Positions 9,342 through 19,707 of a stretch of DNA of 64,000 bases are shown in pieces (the first letter of the stretch is position 1; each line of letters begins with the position of its first letter). The position numbers and the translations under genes are program-made. The notes under the pieces were generated by a model. That model saw only the letters and a list, made by a program, of their open reading frames with translations. It was not told the DNA's origin and made no database searches. Source of the stretch: Parahoeflea olei (lineage in GTDB: Bacteria > Pseudomonadota > Alphaproteobacteria > Rhizobiales > Rhizobiaceae); contig NZ_LQZT01000001.1 in NCBI RefSeq assembly GCF_001703635.1, positions 421,150-485,149 on the forward strand, in the 5' to 3' direction.

Positions 9342-10157
9342 ATGCCGACACGTCGTGGCAGGGCTTTCGCTTCCCTTGAGGGACGGCCGTGGCGGCGCGG
9401 GGCGGGGCATGCTATCGCTCGCGATGAACCGGAAAGGGACAAGACGCTGACACCCCCAACCCCAGAGCTGATCATCTTCGATTGCGATGGCGTGCTGATC
9501 GACAGCGAGGTCATCAGCGCGCGGGTGCTGATCGATGCGCTCGTAAGCGTCGGCGTGCATGTCGACACCGCCCATGTGCAAACCCATTTCCTCGGGCGGA
9601 GCTGGGCCAAGGTGGCAGCCGAGATCCGCCACTCCCACGGCTATCTGCCGGGAACGGATTTCGAGGAGAAGTACCGCAGCGAGCTGCTCGCCCGGTTCGA
9701 GCGCGAACTGAGCCCGACGCCGGGAATCAAGGCGCTGCTGCCGCGGCTTGCGGTCAAAAGCTGCGTCGCCACCTCCAGTTCCCCCAAGCGCGCGACACGG
9801 TCGCTGGAACTGAGCGGGCTCGACCGTTTCTTCGGCGCGCGCGTGTTCACCGCCTCCGAGGTCGAAAGGGGCAAGCCGGCGCCGGACCTGTTCCTGCACG
9901 CGGCGCGGAAAATGCAGGTCGACCCCGCAGCCTGCCTCGTCATCGAGGACTCCCTGCCCGGCATCGACGCCGCGTTCAATGCCGGCATGCAGGTCCTGCG
10001 GTTCACCGGCGGAAGCCACCTCAGCGGCATGAGCGACGAAGCGCTCACTCTCGGCGGCCGGGTCAAGTGCTTTGACAAATGGGATCATTTCTTTGCAATG
10101 ATGCCCGATCTGGAGACCTCGGCCGAGCGCCGGTCGGATGAACGGATGGAAAAATGA
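9342..10157 (+). CDS. HAD-family phosphatase beside the polyol operon
   Basis: A haloacid-dehalogenase-type hydrolase of the beta-phosphoglucomutase/phosphatase kind. Motif I is FDCDGVLIDSE, motif II lies around SSSPKRA, and motifs III and IV are in GKPAPDLF and VIEDSLPG. The catalytic domain begins near base 9465, so the true start is uncertain. ATG 9342 is the only ATG in frame, while CTG 9447 sits after a better GGAAAGGGA site and would give a family-like N-terminus. It overlaps the following regulator by 4 bases. In rhizobia a HAD phosphatase commonly precedes the smo regulator, suggesting dephosphorylation of a sugar or polyol phosphate. Confidence 0.8.
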   Translation: MPTRRGRAFASLEGRPWRRGAGHAIARDEPERDKTLTPPTPELIIFDCDGVLIDSEVISARVLIDALVSVGVHVDTAHVQTHFLGRSWAKVAAEIRHSHGYLPGTDFEEKYRSELLARFERELSPTPGIKALLPRLAVKSCVATSSSPKRATRSLELSGLDRFFGARVFTASEVERGKPAPDLFLHAARKMQVDPAACLVIEDSLPGIDAAFNAGMQVLRFTGGSHLSGMSDEALTLGGRVKCFDKWDHFFAMMPDLETSAERRSDERMEK

Positions 10158-11110
10158 GCAGTGCGGGCGATCAGGAAACCAGCCGTCTCGATGATGCGGC
10201 GCGCGCCGGCTGGCTCTATTACGTCGCCGGCAACACCCAGGACGAGATCGCCCGCAAGCTCGGTGTCTCGCGCCAGTCGGCCCAGCGGCTCGTCTCGCTG
10301 GCGGTCAGCGAAAAGCTCGTCAAGGTTTGGCTCGATCATCCCATCGCCCGCTGCATGGAACTGTCCCGGGATCTGGCCGACCGGTTCGGCCTCGCCTCCT
10401 GCCAGGTGGCGCCGAGCGATCCCGACGCCCCGGCGGCACTGACCGGGGTCGCACAGCTGGCGGCCGGCGATATCGAACGCATGCTCAAGTCCGACCACCC
10501 GAAGATCATTGCGCTCGGCACCGGACGTGCCCTGCGCGCCAGCGTCGAGCAGCTTCCGAAAATGGACTGCCCGCAGCACCGCATCGTCTCGCTGCTCGGC
10601 AACATGATGTCGGACGGCGCGGCCACGCCCTACAACGTCGTCATCCGCATGGCCGACCGGGTCAATGCACGTCATTACCCGATGCCGCTGCCGGTGTTCG
10701 CGCGATCGATGGAGGAAAAGCTGCTGCTGCAGCAGCAGGAGGCCGTGCACAACATTCTCGAACTCGCCCGCCAGGCCGACGTCACCTATGTCGGCATCGG
10801 CAATATCGGCGACACCGCACCGCTGCTCGTCGACGGTTTCGTCAGCCGCGAGGAGACCCGCGCGCTGATCAAGGCCGGCGCCGTGGGCGAGATCACCTCC
10901 TGGGTGTTCGACCGCTCGGGCCGGCTTATCGACGGCCTGACCAATGACAGGGTCGCGAGCGCGAACCTTGAGGTTTCACCGGCCAAACCGGTGATCGCGA
11001 TCGCCGTGGGGATGCTCAAGGTCGATGCCATTCTTGCCGCCATGCGCGGCAGGCTGATCAACGGCCTGATCACCGACGAGGCCACTGCGGAGCATCTGCT
11101 CACGCACTGA
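10154..11110 (+). CDS. smoC: SorC/DeoR-type sugar-binding transcriptional regulator of the polyol operon
   Basis: A 318-residue regulator with an N-terminal helix-turn-helix (QDEIARKLGVSRQSAQRLVSLA, about residues 32-53) and a C-terminal SorC-type sugar-phosphate-binding domain (about 60-315; ALGTGRAL and GIGNIGDTAPL loops). It lies just upstream of smoE and is probably its regulator, as for SmoC of Rhodobacter-type polyol operons. The effector would be a polyol or sugar phosphate. The start overlaps the HAD gene by ATGA. The symbol is assigned from position and family, not from a sequence comparison. Confidence 0.8.
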   Translation: MSSAGDQETSRLDDAARAGWLYYVAGNTQDEIARKLGVSRQSAQRLVSLAVSEKLVKVWLDHPIARCMELSRDLADRFGLASCQVAPSDPDAPAALTGVAQLAAGDIERMLKSDHPKIIALGTGRALRASVEQLPKMDCPQHRIVSLLGNMMSDGAATPYNVVIRMADRVNARHYPMPLPVFARSMEEKLLLQQQEAVHNILELARQADVTYVGIGNIGDTAPLLVDGFVSREETRALIKAGAVGEITSWVFDRSGRLIDGLTNDRVASANLEVSPAKPVIAIAVGMLKVDAILAAMRGRLINGLITDEATAEHLLTH

Positions 11111-11198
11111 GCAAATCGGCAACGACGTAAATCACTGTTATTTATAGCTTATTATTGGTGCCGGCTCTCCAATGAGCAGGTGCAGCATCGATTCTGCA

Positions 11199-11228
11199 TT
11201 GACTCGGTGCCGACTCTGACTGAATATT
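11199..11228 (+). promoter_or_regulatory. Candidate promoter for the smo operon
   Basis: TTGACT (11199-11204) and AATATT (11223-11228) with an 18-base spacer match sigma-70 boxes at 5 of 6 and 4 of 6 positions. They lie 48 bases before smoE in a region that is AT-rich compared with its flanks. Confidence 0.4.
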
Positions 11229-11252
11229 TGCCCGTCTAATTGGCATTTGCCC
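11226..11252 (+). promoter_or_regulatory. Direct repeat ATTTGCCC x2, possible regulator site
   Basis: ATTTGCCC occurs at 11226-11233 and 11245-11252, 19 bases apart, just downstream of the candidate -10 box. The second copy is embedded in an inverted repeat ATTGG...CCAAT. The position suits control by the adjacent SorC-type regulator, but this is inference. Confidence 0.35.
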
Positions 11253-11275
11253 AATAGGGGCACTGGGAGGAATTC

Positions 11276-12586
11276 ATGAAGAGATTTGCACACGCACTTC
11301 TGTGCGCGTCGGCATTGTCGATGCTCGGCACGGCGGCCCTGGCCGAAACCCTGACGATCGCCACCGTCAACAACGGCGACATGATCAGGATGCAGGGCCT
11401 GACCGACGATTTCACGGCCAAGCACCCCGACATCGAGTTGAACTGGGTGACGCTTGAGGAGAACATCCTGCGCGAGCGCGTGACGACGGACATCGCCACC
11501 CAGGGCGGCCAGTACGACGTGATGACCATCGGCACCTATGAAGTGCCGATCTGGGCCAAGCAGGGTTGGCTGCTGCCGCTCGACGGCCTCGGCGACGACT
11601 ATGACGTCGACGACATCATCCCGGCCATCGCCGGCGGCCTGTCCTACGAGGGCAAGCTCTATGCCGCACCCTTCTACGGCGAAAGCTCGTTCGTGATGTA
11701 CCGCACCGACCTGATGGAAAAGGCGGGGCTGACCATGCCCGACGCCCCGACCTGGGACTTCATCGCCGATGCGGCGCGCAAGATGACGGACCGCGAAAAC
11801 GGCATCAACGGCATCTGCCTGCGCGGCAAGGCCGGCTGGGGCGAGAACATGGCATTCCTGACGGCACTGTCGAACGCCTTCGGCGCCCGCTGGTTCGACA
11901 TGGACTGGAAGCCGCAGTTCGACCAGCCCGCCTGGAAGAACACGCTGCAATCCTATGTCGACCTGATGAACGAGGCCGGCCCCACCGGCGCCTCCTCGAA
12001 CGGCTTCAACGAGAACCTGGCGCTGTTCCAGCAGGGCAAGTGCGGCATGTGGATCGACGCCACGGTTGCGGCGTCCTTCGTCTCCAATCCCGCCGATTCC
12101 ACAGTCGCCGACAAGGTGGGCTATGCGCTCGCACCCGACACCGGCCTCGGCAAACGCGGCAACTGGCTCTGGGCCTGGTCGCTGGCGGTCCCCGCCGGCA
12201 CCAAGAAGGCCGAGGCGGCGCAGACTTTCGTTTCCTGGGCAACCTCCAAGGCCTATCTGGAACTGGTCGCCTCCAAGGAAGGCTGGGCCAACGTGCCGCC
12301 CGGCACCCGCACCTCGCTCTACGAGAATCCGGAATACGCCAAGGTGCCGTTCGCCAAGATGACGCTGGACTCGATCAACGCGGCGGACCCGAACAAGCCG
12401 ACCGTCGATGAGGTGCCTTACGTCGGCGTGCAGTTCGTGGCCATTCCCGAGTTCCAGGGACTTGGCACCACGGTCGGCCAGCTGTTCTCCGCAGCGCTCG
12501 CAGGCCAGATGTCGGTTGACGACGCCCTGGCCCAGGCCCAGTCGGTGGCAACGCGCGAGATGACGCGCGCCGGCTACATCAAGTAG
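11276..12586 (+). CDS. smoE: Polyol (sorbitol/mannitol) ABC transporter substrate-binding protein
   Basis: A 436-residue periplasmic binding protein of the MalE-like (family 1) type. A signal peptide is visible (MKRFAHALLCASALSMLGTAALA). The start has an excellent ribosome-binding site, GGGAGGAATT, ending 3 bases before ATG. It heads the smoE-F-G-K-S-mtlK order known from Rhodobacter and Sinorhizobium, where the importer takes up sorbitol, mannitol and related hexitols. A stable hairpin follows the stop and probably keeps this gene's transcript level above that of the permeases. Confidence 0.92.
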   Translation: MKRFAHALLCASALSMLGTAALAETLTIATVNNGDMIRMQGLTDDFTAKHPDIELNWVTLEENILRERVTTDIATQGGQYDVMTIGTYEVPIWAKQGWLLPLDGLGDDYDVDDIIPAIAGGLSYEGKLYAAPFYGESSFVMYRTDLMEKAGLTMPDAPTWDFIADAARKMTDRENGINGICLRGKAGWGENMAFLTALSNAFGARWFDMDWKPQFDQPAWKNTLQSYVDLMNEAGPTGASSNGFNENLALFQQGKCGMWIDATVAASFVSNPADSTVADKVGYALAPDTGLGKRGNWLWAWSLAVPAGTKKAEAAQTFVSWATSKAYLELVASKEGWANVPPGTRTSLYENPEYAKVPFAKMTLDSINAADPNKPTVDEVPYVGVQFVAIPEFQGLGTTVGQLFSAALAGQMSVDDALAQAQSVATREMTRAGYIK

Positions 12587-12608
12587 CAGCACCCCTCCCG
12601 GGGCACCT

Positions 12609-12634
12609 GGCCGCCCGCCTGATGACGGGCGGCC
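12609..12634 (+). terminator. Intra-operon hairpin after smoE
   Basis: A perfect 9-bp stem, GGCCGCCCG with CGGGCGGCC, encloses an 8-base loop (CCTGATGA), between smoE and smoF. There is no strong T-run, so partial termination or 3'-end protection of smoE mRNA is more likely than full termination. Confidence 0.6.
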
Positions 12635-12686
12635 CATTTCCCCCACGCATCCTGGCCCGAAGGCCGAAACGGCAGGGAGACACGTC

Positions 12687-13556
12687 ATGGCCACCCGTCA
12701 AACCCAAAGCCTTGCCACCCTGATGCGGGCGCCGGCGATTATCCTGCTGCTGATCTGGATGGTCGTGCCGCTGGGGATGACGCTCTACTTCTCCTTCCTG
12801 AACTACAACCTGTTGAACCCGGCCAACACGAGCTGGGCCGGGTGGTTCAACTACCGCTATTTCTACACCGATCCCGCCTTTTTCGAATCGATCTGGAACA
12901 CGCTGGTCCTGGTGCTCGGCGTTCTGCTGATCACGGTCGTGGGCGGCATCGCCATCGCGCTGCTGATCGACCAGCCGATGTTCGGCCAGGGCATGGTGCG
13001 CATCCTGGTGATCTCACCCTTCTTCGTCATGCCGCCGGTCGCGGCACTGGTGTGGAAGAACATGATCATGAGCCCGAGTTACGGCGTGTTCGCGGACATC
13101 GCCCATTTCCTCGGCGTCGCCCCGGTCGACTGGTTCGCACAATATCCGCTGTTCTCGATCATCGTCATCGTCGCCTGGCAATGGCTGCCCTTCGCCACCC
13201 TGATCCTGCTCACCTCGCTGCAGTCGCTCGACGGCGAGCAGAAGGAGGCCGCCGAAATGGACGGCGCCGGCGTCGTCAGCCGCTTCATCTACCTCACCCT
13301 GCCGCACATGGCCCGCGCCATCACCGTGGTGATCCTGATCCAGACGATCTTCCTCTTGGGCGTCTATGCCGAGATCCTGGTCACCACCAATGGCGGTCCC
13401 GGTTATTCGTCCACCAACCTGGTGTTCCTGATCTACCGCGCGGCCCGGCTCAATTTCGACATCGGCGGGGGCGCCGCCGGCGGCATCATCGCCGTGGTGC
13501 TGGCCAACATCGTCGCCATCTTCCTGATGCGCGCCGTCGGCAAGAACCTGGATTAG
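12687..13556 (+). CDS. smoF: Polyol ABC transporter permease SmoF
   Basis: A 289-residue inner-membrane permease of the MalF-like type with about six hydrophobic helices. The EAA loop that contacts the ATPase is visible near residues 185-205 (AAEMDGAGVVSRFIYLTLPHM). A GGGAGACACGTC site precedes the ATG. It pairs with SmoG to form the membrane channel for the polyol captured by SmoE. The 100-base gap from smoE holds the hairpin noted separately. Confidence 0.92.
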   Translation: MATRQTQSLATLMRAPAIILLLIWMVVPLGMTLYFSFLNYNLLNPANTSWAGWFNYRYFYTDPAFFESIWNTLVLVLGVLLITVVGGIAIALLIDQPMFGQGMVRILVISPFFVMPPVAALVWKNMIMSPSYGVFADIAHFLGVAPVDWFAQYPLFSIIVIVAWQWLPFATLILLTSLQSLDGEQKEAAEMDGAGVVSRFIYLTLPHMARAITVVILIQTIFLLGVYAEILVTTNGGPGYSSTNLVFLIYRAARLNFDIGGGAAGGIIAVVLANIVAIFLMRAVGKNLD

Positions 13557-13565
13557 GAGGCCACC

Positions 13566-14390
13566 ATGGCGCGCGCAGTCACCACCCGCACGAAAGCCAT
13601 CAACACCGCGGTCGCCTGGACCGTGGCGCTGGTGATCTTCTTCCCGATCCTCTACACGCTCATCACAAGCCTCAAGACCGAGGCCGAGGCGATCGCCGGC
13701 TTCGACCTGATCCCCTCCTTCACCTTCGAAAGCTATGTCGCGGTCCAGACCCAGAACGACTATTTCAAGCCGTTCATGAATTCGGTGATCCTGGCGCTTG
13801 GCTCGACCCTCCTCGCGCTGATCGTCGCCATTCCCGCCGCCTGGGCGATGGCCTTCTCCCCGACCAAGCGCACCAAGGACATCCTGATGTGGATGCTCTC
13901 GACCAAGATGATGCCGGCCGTCGCGGTGCTGGTGCCGATCTATCTCATCTTCCTGCGCACCGGGCTGATGGACACGCGCATCGGTCTGACCGTGATGCTG
14001 ATGCTGATCAACCTGCCGATCGTCATCTGGATGCTCTACACCTATTTCCGTGAGATCCCGGGCGAGATCCTCGAGGCCGCGCGTATGGACGGCGCGTCGC
14101 TGTGGAACGAGATCCTCTACATCCTGACCCCGATGGCGGTGCCCGGCATCGCCTCGACGATGCTGTTGAACATCATCCTCGCCTGGAACGAATCCTTCTG
14201 GACCATCCAGCTCACCACCACCAACGCGGCCCCGCTCACCGCCTTCATCGCCTCGTTTTCGAGCCCGCAGGGCCTGTTCTGGGCGAAGCTCTCGGCCGCT
14301 TCGACGCTCGCCATCGCGCCGATCCTTATCATGGGCTGGTTCAGCCAGAAGCAACTTGTCCGCGGCCTCACCTTCGGCGCCGTGAAGTAA
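13566..14390 (+). CDS. smoG: Polyol ABC transporter permease SmoG
   Basis: A 274-residue MalG-like permease with about six membrane helices and an EAA loop at [19 protein letters not shown]. It starts 9 bases after smoF, with AGGAGG in the gap. It forms the heterodimeric channel with SmoF. The gene order and family match the hexitol importer of alphaproteobacteria. Confidence 0.92.
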   Translation: MARAVTTRTKAINTAVAWTVALVIFFPILYTLITSLKTEAEAIAGFDLIPSFTFESYVAVQTQNDYFKPFMNSVILALGSTLLALIVAIPAAWAMAFSPTKRTKDILMWMLSTKMMPAVAVLVPIYLIFLRTGLMDTRIGLTVMLMLINLPIVIWMLYTYFREIPGEILEAARMDGASLWNEILYILTPMAVPGIASTMLLNIILAWNESFWTIQLTTTNAAPLTAFIASFSSPQGLFWAKLSAASTLAIAPILIMGWFSQKQLVRGLTFGAVK

Positions 14391-14407
14391 CCCCGGAGAA
14401 GACCATC

Positions 14408-15405
<998 letters not shown>

Positions 15406-15406
<1 letters not shown>

Positions 15407-16179
15407 TGGCACGGCTTTCGGGCAAGACCGCACTGATCACCGGCGCCGCACGCGGCATCGGCGCAATCTTCGCCGAGCGTTACGTGGCCGAAGGCGCCAC
15501 CGTCGCCATCGCCGATCTCGATCTCGATCGGGCAGAGGCCACCGCCGCCCGGCTCGGACCGCAGGCCTTTGCGGTGCGTCTCGACGTCACCGACCAAAGC
15601 TCGATCGACAGGGCCGTCGAAACCGTGACCGCGCGCTGCGGCGGCATCGACATCCTGATCAACAACGCGGCCCTGTTCGATCTGGCGCCAATCGTGGAGA
15701 TCACCCGGGCAAGCTACGACCGGCTGTTCGCGGTCAATGTGGCGGGCAGCCTGTTCACGCTTCAGGCGGTGGCGAAAGCCATGATCGCCCGCGGCAAGGG
15801 CGGCAAGATCATCAACATGGCAAGCCAGGCGGGCCGGCGCGGGGAAGCTCTGGTGGGGGTCTATTGCGCCACCAAGGCCGCCATCGTCAGCCTCACCCAG
15901 TCCGCGGGCCTCGACCTGATCCGCCACGGCATCAACGTCAACGCGATCGCGCCCGGCGTGGTCGAGGGCGAGCACTGGGACCATGTCGACGCGCTGTTCG
16001 CGCGCCACGAAGGTCTCGCACCCGGCGAGAAGAAGCGCCGCGTGGGCGAAGCCGTCCCCTATGGCCGCATGGGCAAAGCCGAAGATCTGACCGGAATGGC
16101 CGTGTTCCTCGCCACGTCCGACGCCGATTACATCGTCGCCCAGACATACAATGTCGACGGCGGGAACTGGATGAACTGA
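15406..16179 (+). CDS. smoS: Sorbitol dehydrogenase (SDR family)
   Basis: A 257-residue short-chain dehydrogenase that oxidises D-sorbitol to D-fructose with NAD. The cofactor loop is TGAARGIG near residue 12, followed by NNAA, a catalytic serine in NMASQAG and the YCATK motif (Y...K). The C-terminus (YNVDGGNWMN) is typical of the family. Both junctions are TGATG one-base overlaps, with smoK upstream and mtlK downstream, so it is firmly within the operon. Confidence 0.92.
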
Positions 16180-17684
16180 TGCGCGATACCCTGCCCCCCG
16201 ACCAGCCGAACCACCCTGTCACCGCCGTGCGCGCCGACACCCTCTCAAGCCTGCCGGCCGGCGTCGGCGCCCCGACCTATGACCGGACGCGCCTGACGCC
16301 CGGCATCCTGCATGTCGGCGTGGGCAATTTCCACCGCGCCCATCAGGCAAGCTACTTTCACCGCCTGTTCGAGCTTGGCGAGGATCATGACTGGGCCATC
16401 ATCGGCGCGGGCATCATGCCTTTCGACAGGATCATGCGCGACAAGCTCGCGCCCCAGGACTGGCTGACCACGGTGGTGGAGCTCGACCCCGAAGGCTACC
16501 GGGCAAACGTGATCGGCTCGATGATCGGCTTTGTCGACACCGACCCCGCGGCCCTCTGCGCGGCGATGCAGGATCCGGCCATCCGCATCGTCTCATTGAC
16601 CGTCACCGAAGGCGGCTATTTCCTCAGTGCCGAAACCGGCGGGTTCGACCCGACCCACCCGGCGATTGTCGCGGATGCGGCCCAGGGCGCGGAGCCCAAA
16701 ACGGTGTTCGGCATCGTCATCGCAGCCCTCAAGGCCCGTCGCGACAACGGCGTTGCCCCCTTCACCGTCATGTCCTGCGACAACCTGCCGGAAAACGGCC
16801 ATGTGGCGCGCGCCACCGTGCTGGGCCTGGCGCGGCTGGTCGATTCCGGACTGGCCGACTGGATCTCGGCCAATGTCGCCTTCCCGAATTCCATGGTCGA
16901 CTGCATCACCCCCGCGACCGGGCCGCGCGAGATCGACCTGGTGCGGCGCGAATTCGGCATCGAGGATGCAGCCCCGGTGGTCTGCGAACCTTTCCGGCAA
17001 TGGGTGATGGAGGACACTTTTCCGCAAGGGCGCCCGGCGCTCGAAAAGGTCGGCGTCGAATTCGTGGCCGACGTCGCCCCTTATGAGCTGATGAAGCTGC
17101 GGCTGCTCAATGGCGGCCATGCGGCGATTGCCTATGCCTCCGGGCTGATGGGGCACCACTTCGTCCATGACGCCATGGCCGATCCGCTGGTCGCGGGCTT
17201 CCTCGACAAGCTCACGCATGAAGAGATCCTGCCCACGGTGCCCGAGATCGAGGGCGTGAGCCTCACCGATTACATCAGGGTGGTCGCGAAGCGCTTTGCC
17301 AACCTGGCGCTCGGCGACACCATTCCGCGGCTGTGCCTCGACGGCTCCAACCGCCAGCCGAAATTCATCCTGCCGACGATCACGGCACGGCTCGAAGCAG
17401 GTCAGCCGATCCCGGGGCTCGCGCTGGAAGTGGCGCTTTGGGCGCATTATTGCGCCGGCAAGCGCGACGACGGCTCGACAATCGAGATTGACGACCCCAA
17501 TGCCGCGCGGCTCAACGAACGCGCGCTGGCGGCCCGGACCGATCCGGCCGAGTTTCTCGCCATGCCCGACATCTTCGGCGCGCTCGCGCACAATTCCGAT
17601 TTCGTGGAAAAATTCTCCGAGGCCCTGCGGCGGCTGCAGACGACGTCCACCCGCGCGGTTCTGGAGGCATATCTGGCCGGCTGA
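16179..17684 (+). CDS. mtlK: Mannitol 2-dehydrogenase (polyol-specific long-chain dehydrogenase)
   Basis: A 501-residue mannitol dehydrogenase that oxidises D-mannitol (and often D-arabitol) to the ketose with NAD. It shows the N-terminal Rossmann segment HVGVGNFHRAHQ, the SNMVDCITP-like substrate motif (here FPNSMVDCITPAT) and the conserved lysine region KLRLLNGGH of the PSLDR family. The start at 16179 overlaps smoS by one base; open sequence upstream belongs to the other frame. It ends the smo operon; a fructokinase or xylulokinase gene, seen in some relatives, is not adjacent here. Confidence 0.93.
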   Translation: MRDTLPPDQPNHPVTAVRADTLSSLPAGVGAPTYDRTRLTPGILHVGVGNFHRAHQASYFHRLFELGEDHDWAIIGAGIMPFDRIMRDKLAPQDWLTTVVELDPEGYRANVIGSMIGFVDTDPAALCAAMQDPAIRIVSLTVTEGGYFLSAETGGFDPTHPAIVADAAQGAEPKTVFGIVIAALKARRDNGVAPFTVMSCDNLPENGHVARATVLGLARLVDSGLADWISANVAFPNSMVDCITPATGPREIDLVRREFGIEDAAPVVCEPFRQWVMEDTFPQGRPALEKVGVEFVADVAPYELMKLRLLNGGHAAIAYASGLMGHHFVHDAMADPLVAGFLDKLTHEEILPTVPEIEGVSLTDYIRVVAKRFANLALGDTIPRLCLDGSNRQPKFILPTITARLEAGQPIPGLALEVALWAHYCAGKRDDGSTIEIDDPNAARLNERALAARTDPAEFLAMPDIFGALAHNSDFVEKFSEALRRLQTTSTRAVLEAYLAG

Positions 17685-17705
17685 AACTCCGGCCCTGCAG
17701 TGTTC

Positions 17706-17726
17706 GGCCGGCGACCCTAGCCGGCC
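17706..17726. terminator. Hairpin between mtlK and the DeoR regulator
   Basis: GGCCGGC and GCCGGCC form a perfect 7-bp stem around a 7-base loop. It lies between convergent genes and overlaps the stop codon of the minus-strand regulator, so it could end transcripts from both sides. Confidence 0.5.
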
Positions 17727-18475
17727 ACGACCAGCCGTGTGCCGTGCGCGGCGAGCACCGCCGACAACTCGTCCTCGACGGCGGCATCCGTGACCAGGTG
17801 GCCGATCGCATCGAAGCCCGCCACCGAGACCAGGCCGCGGCGGCCGAACTTGGTGTGGTCGGTGACCACGTAGCTGCGTTCGCCGCGCGAAATCATCATC
17901 CGGGCGAACTCCGCTTCCTCGAGATCGAAATCCATCACGCCCGCTGCCGCATCGATCGCGCCGGCGGAAATGATCGCATGCGTGACGGAAAACTTCGAAA
18001 TGAACTCGATTGCCGAGACCCCGAAAGCCGCGCCGGAATCGCTGCGGAGTTCGCCGCCGGCCATGTAGACCTTGTTGCCGTTCACGGTCGCGAGCGTGCG
18101 GGCGATGTCGGACGAATTCGTGACCACGGTCAGCCGGCGATGGCCGAGCAGTTCGCGCGCGACGAAACTCGTGGTGGTGCCGGTGTCGAGCATCACCGAA
18201 TCCCCGTCCTGGATCAGACCCGCCATTTCGCGGGCGATCCGACGCTTGGCCTCGGCATTCTCGCGCATCCGCCGCTGGAACGGGGCCTCGCCGACCTGGC
18301 CCGCAAGGCCGACCGCGCCATGGATCTTCAAAACCGAGCCGCTGTCGGTGAGCGGCCGCACGTCGCGGCGCACGGTTTCGAGCGACACCCCGAGCCGCGC
18401 CGCGAGGTCGGCGATGGTAACGGTGCCCTCGTCGGCGAGAATTCGCATGATTTCGGCATGACGCTTCGAAAGCAT
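17717..18475 (-). CDS. DeoR/GlpR-type transcriptional regulator
   Basis: A 252-residue repressor-type protein. The N-terminal DeoR helix-turn-helix is at about residues 18-42 (VTIADLAARLGVSLETVRRD). The C-terminal sugar-phosphate-sensor (DeoRC) domain contains DTGTTT and TNSSDIA loops. It is divergent from the glycine-betaine-type ABC operon starting at 18713, with a 237-base shared control region carrying direct repeats, so that operon is the most likely target. It is convergent with mtlK, which argues against it controlling the smo genes. DeoR-family effectors are usually phosphorylated metabolites, which fits the kinase-like genes downstream. Confidence 0.87.
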   Translation of the reverse strand: MLSKRHAEIMRILADEGTVTIADLAARLGVSLETVRRDVRPLTDSGSVLKIHGAVGLAGQVGEAPFQRRMRENAEAKRRIAREMAGLIQDGDSVMLDTGTTTSFVARELLGHRRLTVVTNSSDIARTLATVNGNKVYMAGGELRSDSGAAFGVSAIEFISKFSVTHAIISAGAIDAAAGVMDFDLEEAEFARMMISRGERSYVVTDHTKFGRRGLVSVAGFDAIGHLVTDAAVEDELSAVLAAHGTRLVVAG

Positions 18476-18529
18476 CGGCGGACACCTTTGTTGCTGCCTG
18501 TTTTCTAGGCGAGTAACGCCCGAATATCA

Positions 18530-18559
18530 ATCAAAACAAACCTAACCGGGCATCAAAAC
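18530..18559. promoter_or_regulatory. Direct repeat ATCAAAAC x2, candidate DeoR-family operator
   Basis: ATCAAAAC at 18530-18537 and 18552-18559 is repeated with a 22-base period, about two helical turns, between the divergent regulator and ABC operon. Closely spaced direct repeats are common DeoR-family targets. The assignment is inference. Confidence 0.45.
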
Positions 18560-18580
18560 GAAAAATAACCACAGAATTGA

Positions 18581-18609
18581 TTGACAAGGATCAGGTCGTG
18601 GTGTGGGAT
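18581..18609 (+). promoter_or_regulatory. Candidate promoter of the glycine-betaine-type ABC operon
   Basis: A perfect TTGACA (18581-18586) is followed after 17 bases by TGGGAT (18604-18609; 3 of 6 matches). It lies about 100 bases upstream of the binding-protein gene and just downstream of the ATCAAAAC repeats, which could therefore act on it. Confidence 0.4.
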
Positions 18610-18712
18610 TGCCGCGCTAACAAAACCGCGCACAAGGGTGTCGCAGCGGGTGTCTTGTCACCGCGTTGGAACGCCGGAAAGCGGATCAAACAGGGTGAAC
18701 AGGAGGCTCGAC

Positions 18713-19699
18713 ATGCATTCAGCCAATCTCATTTCCGGCCGCACTTTCAGACAATTGACCGCAGCGCTCGTTCTTACGGGCGCTTCGTGCCTCGGTCTGT
18801 CTGCCCAGGCGGGCGCGCAGGACTCCACCGATCCGATCAAGCTCACGCTCCACGACTGGACCGGCCAGCTGATCACCACCGAAATCATGGGCGAAGTGCT
18901 CAAGAAGGCGGGCTATTCGGTCGAATATGTGCAGGCCGATTATCTCGCGCAGTTCGCGGGCCTCGAGACCGGCGACCTGCATGTCGCCATGGAAATGTGG
19001 GAAACCACCGGCCGCGAGGCCATGGACGCCGCCACCGCCACCGGCAAGGTCGAAAATTTTGGCCCCACCGGCATGAAGGCCAAGGAAGAGTGGTGGTACC
19101 CCTCCTACATGGCCGAGAAATGCCCGGGCCTGCCGAACTGGGAAGCCCTGAAGGACGAGGCCTGCGCCGAGGCCTTCTCGACTGCGGAAACCGCACCCAA
19201 GGGTCGCTATCTCGGCGGACCGGTCACTTGGGGCGGCTTCGACGACGAGCGCGTGGAAGCGCTCGACCTGCCGTTCGAAGTCATCCACGCCGGCACCGAC
19301 GCCGCGCTGTTTGCCGAGCTCGAAAGCGCCTACCAGCGCCAGGCCCCGATCATGCTCTGGATCTATGCCCCGCACTGGGCGCCGGCCAAGTACAAGGGCG
19401 AATGGGTGGAGTTCCCCGAATATTCGCCCGAGTGCTACAATGACCCCTCCGTCGGCATCAACCCGGATGCCGCCTATGACTGCGGCAAGCCGTTCGGCGA
19501 AATCTGGAAGGTCGGCTGGGCCGGCGTGAAGGACAAGTGGCCGGGCGCCTATGAGGCGATCAAGGCCTTCACCATCGACAATGACGAGATGGGCAAGATG
19601 ATCACCGAGGTCGATCTCGACGGCAAGACCGTCTCCGACGTCGTCGGCGAATGGATGACCGCCAACGAAGACCGCTGGTCGGGCTGGATCAAGAAATAA
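18713..19699 (+). CDS. Glycine-betaine/choline-type ABC transporter substrate-binding protein
   Basis: A 328-residue periplasmic binding protein of the OpuAC (ProX) family. A signal peptide runs to about residue 35 (…CLGLSAQAGAQ). The mature protein opens with IKLTLHDWTGQL and has several Trp/Tyr residues (WWYPSYM, PHWAPAKY) of the kind that form aromatic cages for quaternary ammonium groups. The ATG at 18713 was chosen because AGGAGG precedes it by 8 bases; the upstream extension has no family similarity. The substrate is probably a methylated amine such as glycine betaine, but cannot be fixed from sequence. Confidence 0.87.
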   Translation: MHSANLISGRTFRQLTAALVLTGASCLGLSAQAGAQDSTDPIKLTLHDWTGQLITTEIMGEVLKKAGYSVEYVQADYLAQFAGLETGDLHVAMEMWETTGREAMDAATATGKVENFGPTGMKAKEEWWYPSYMAEKCPGLPNWEALKDEACAEAFSTAETAPKGRYLGGPVTWGGFDDERVEALDLPFEVIHAGTDAALFAELESAYQRQAPIMLWIYAPHWAPAKYKGEWVEFPEYSPECYNDPSVGINPDAAYDCGKPFGEIWKVGWAGVKDKWPGAYEAIKAFTIDNDEMGKMITEVDLDGKTVSDVVGEWMTANEDRWSGWIKK

Positions 19700-19707
19700 T
19701 CCCGCAC

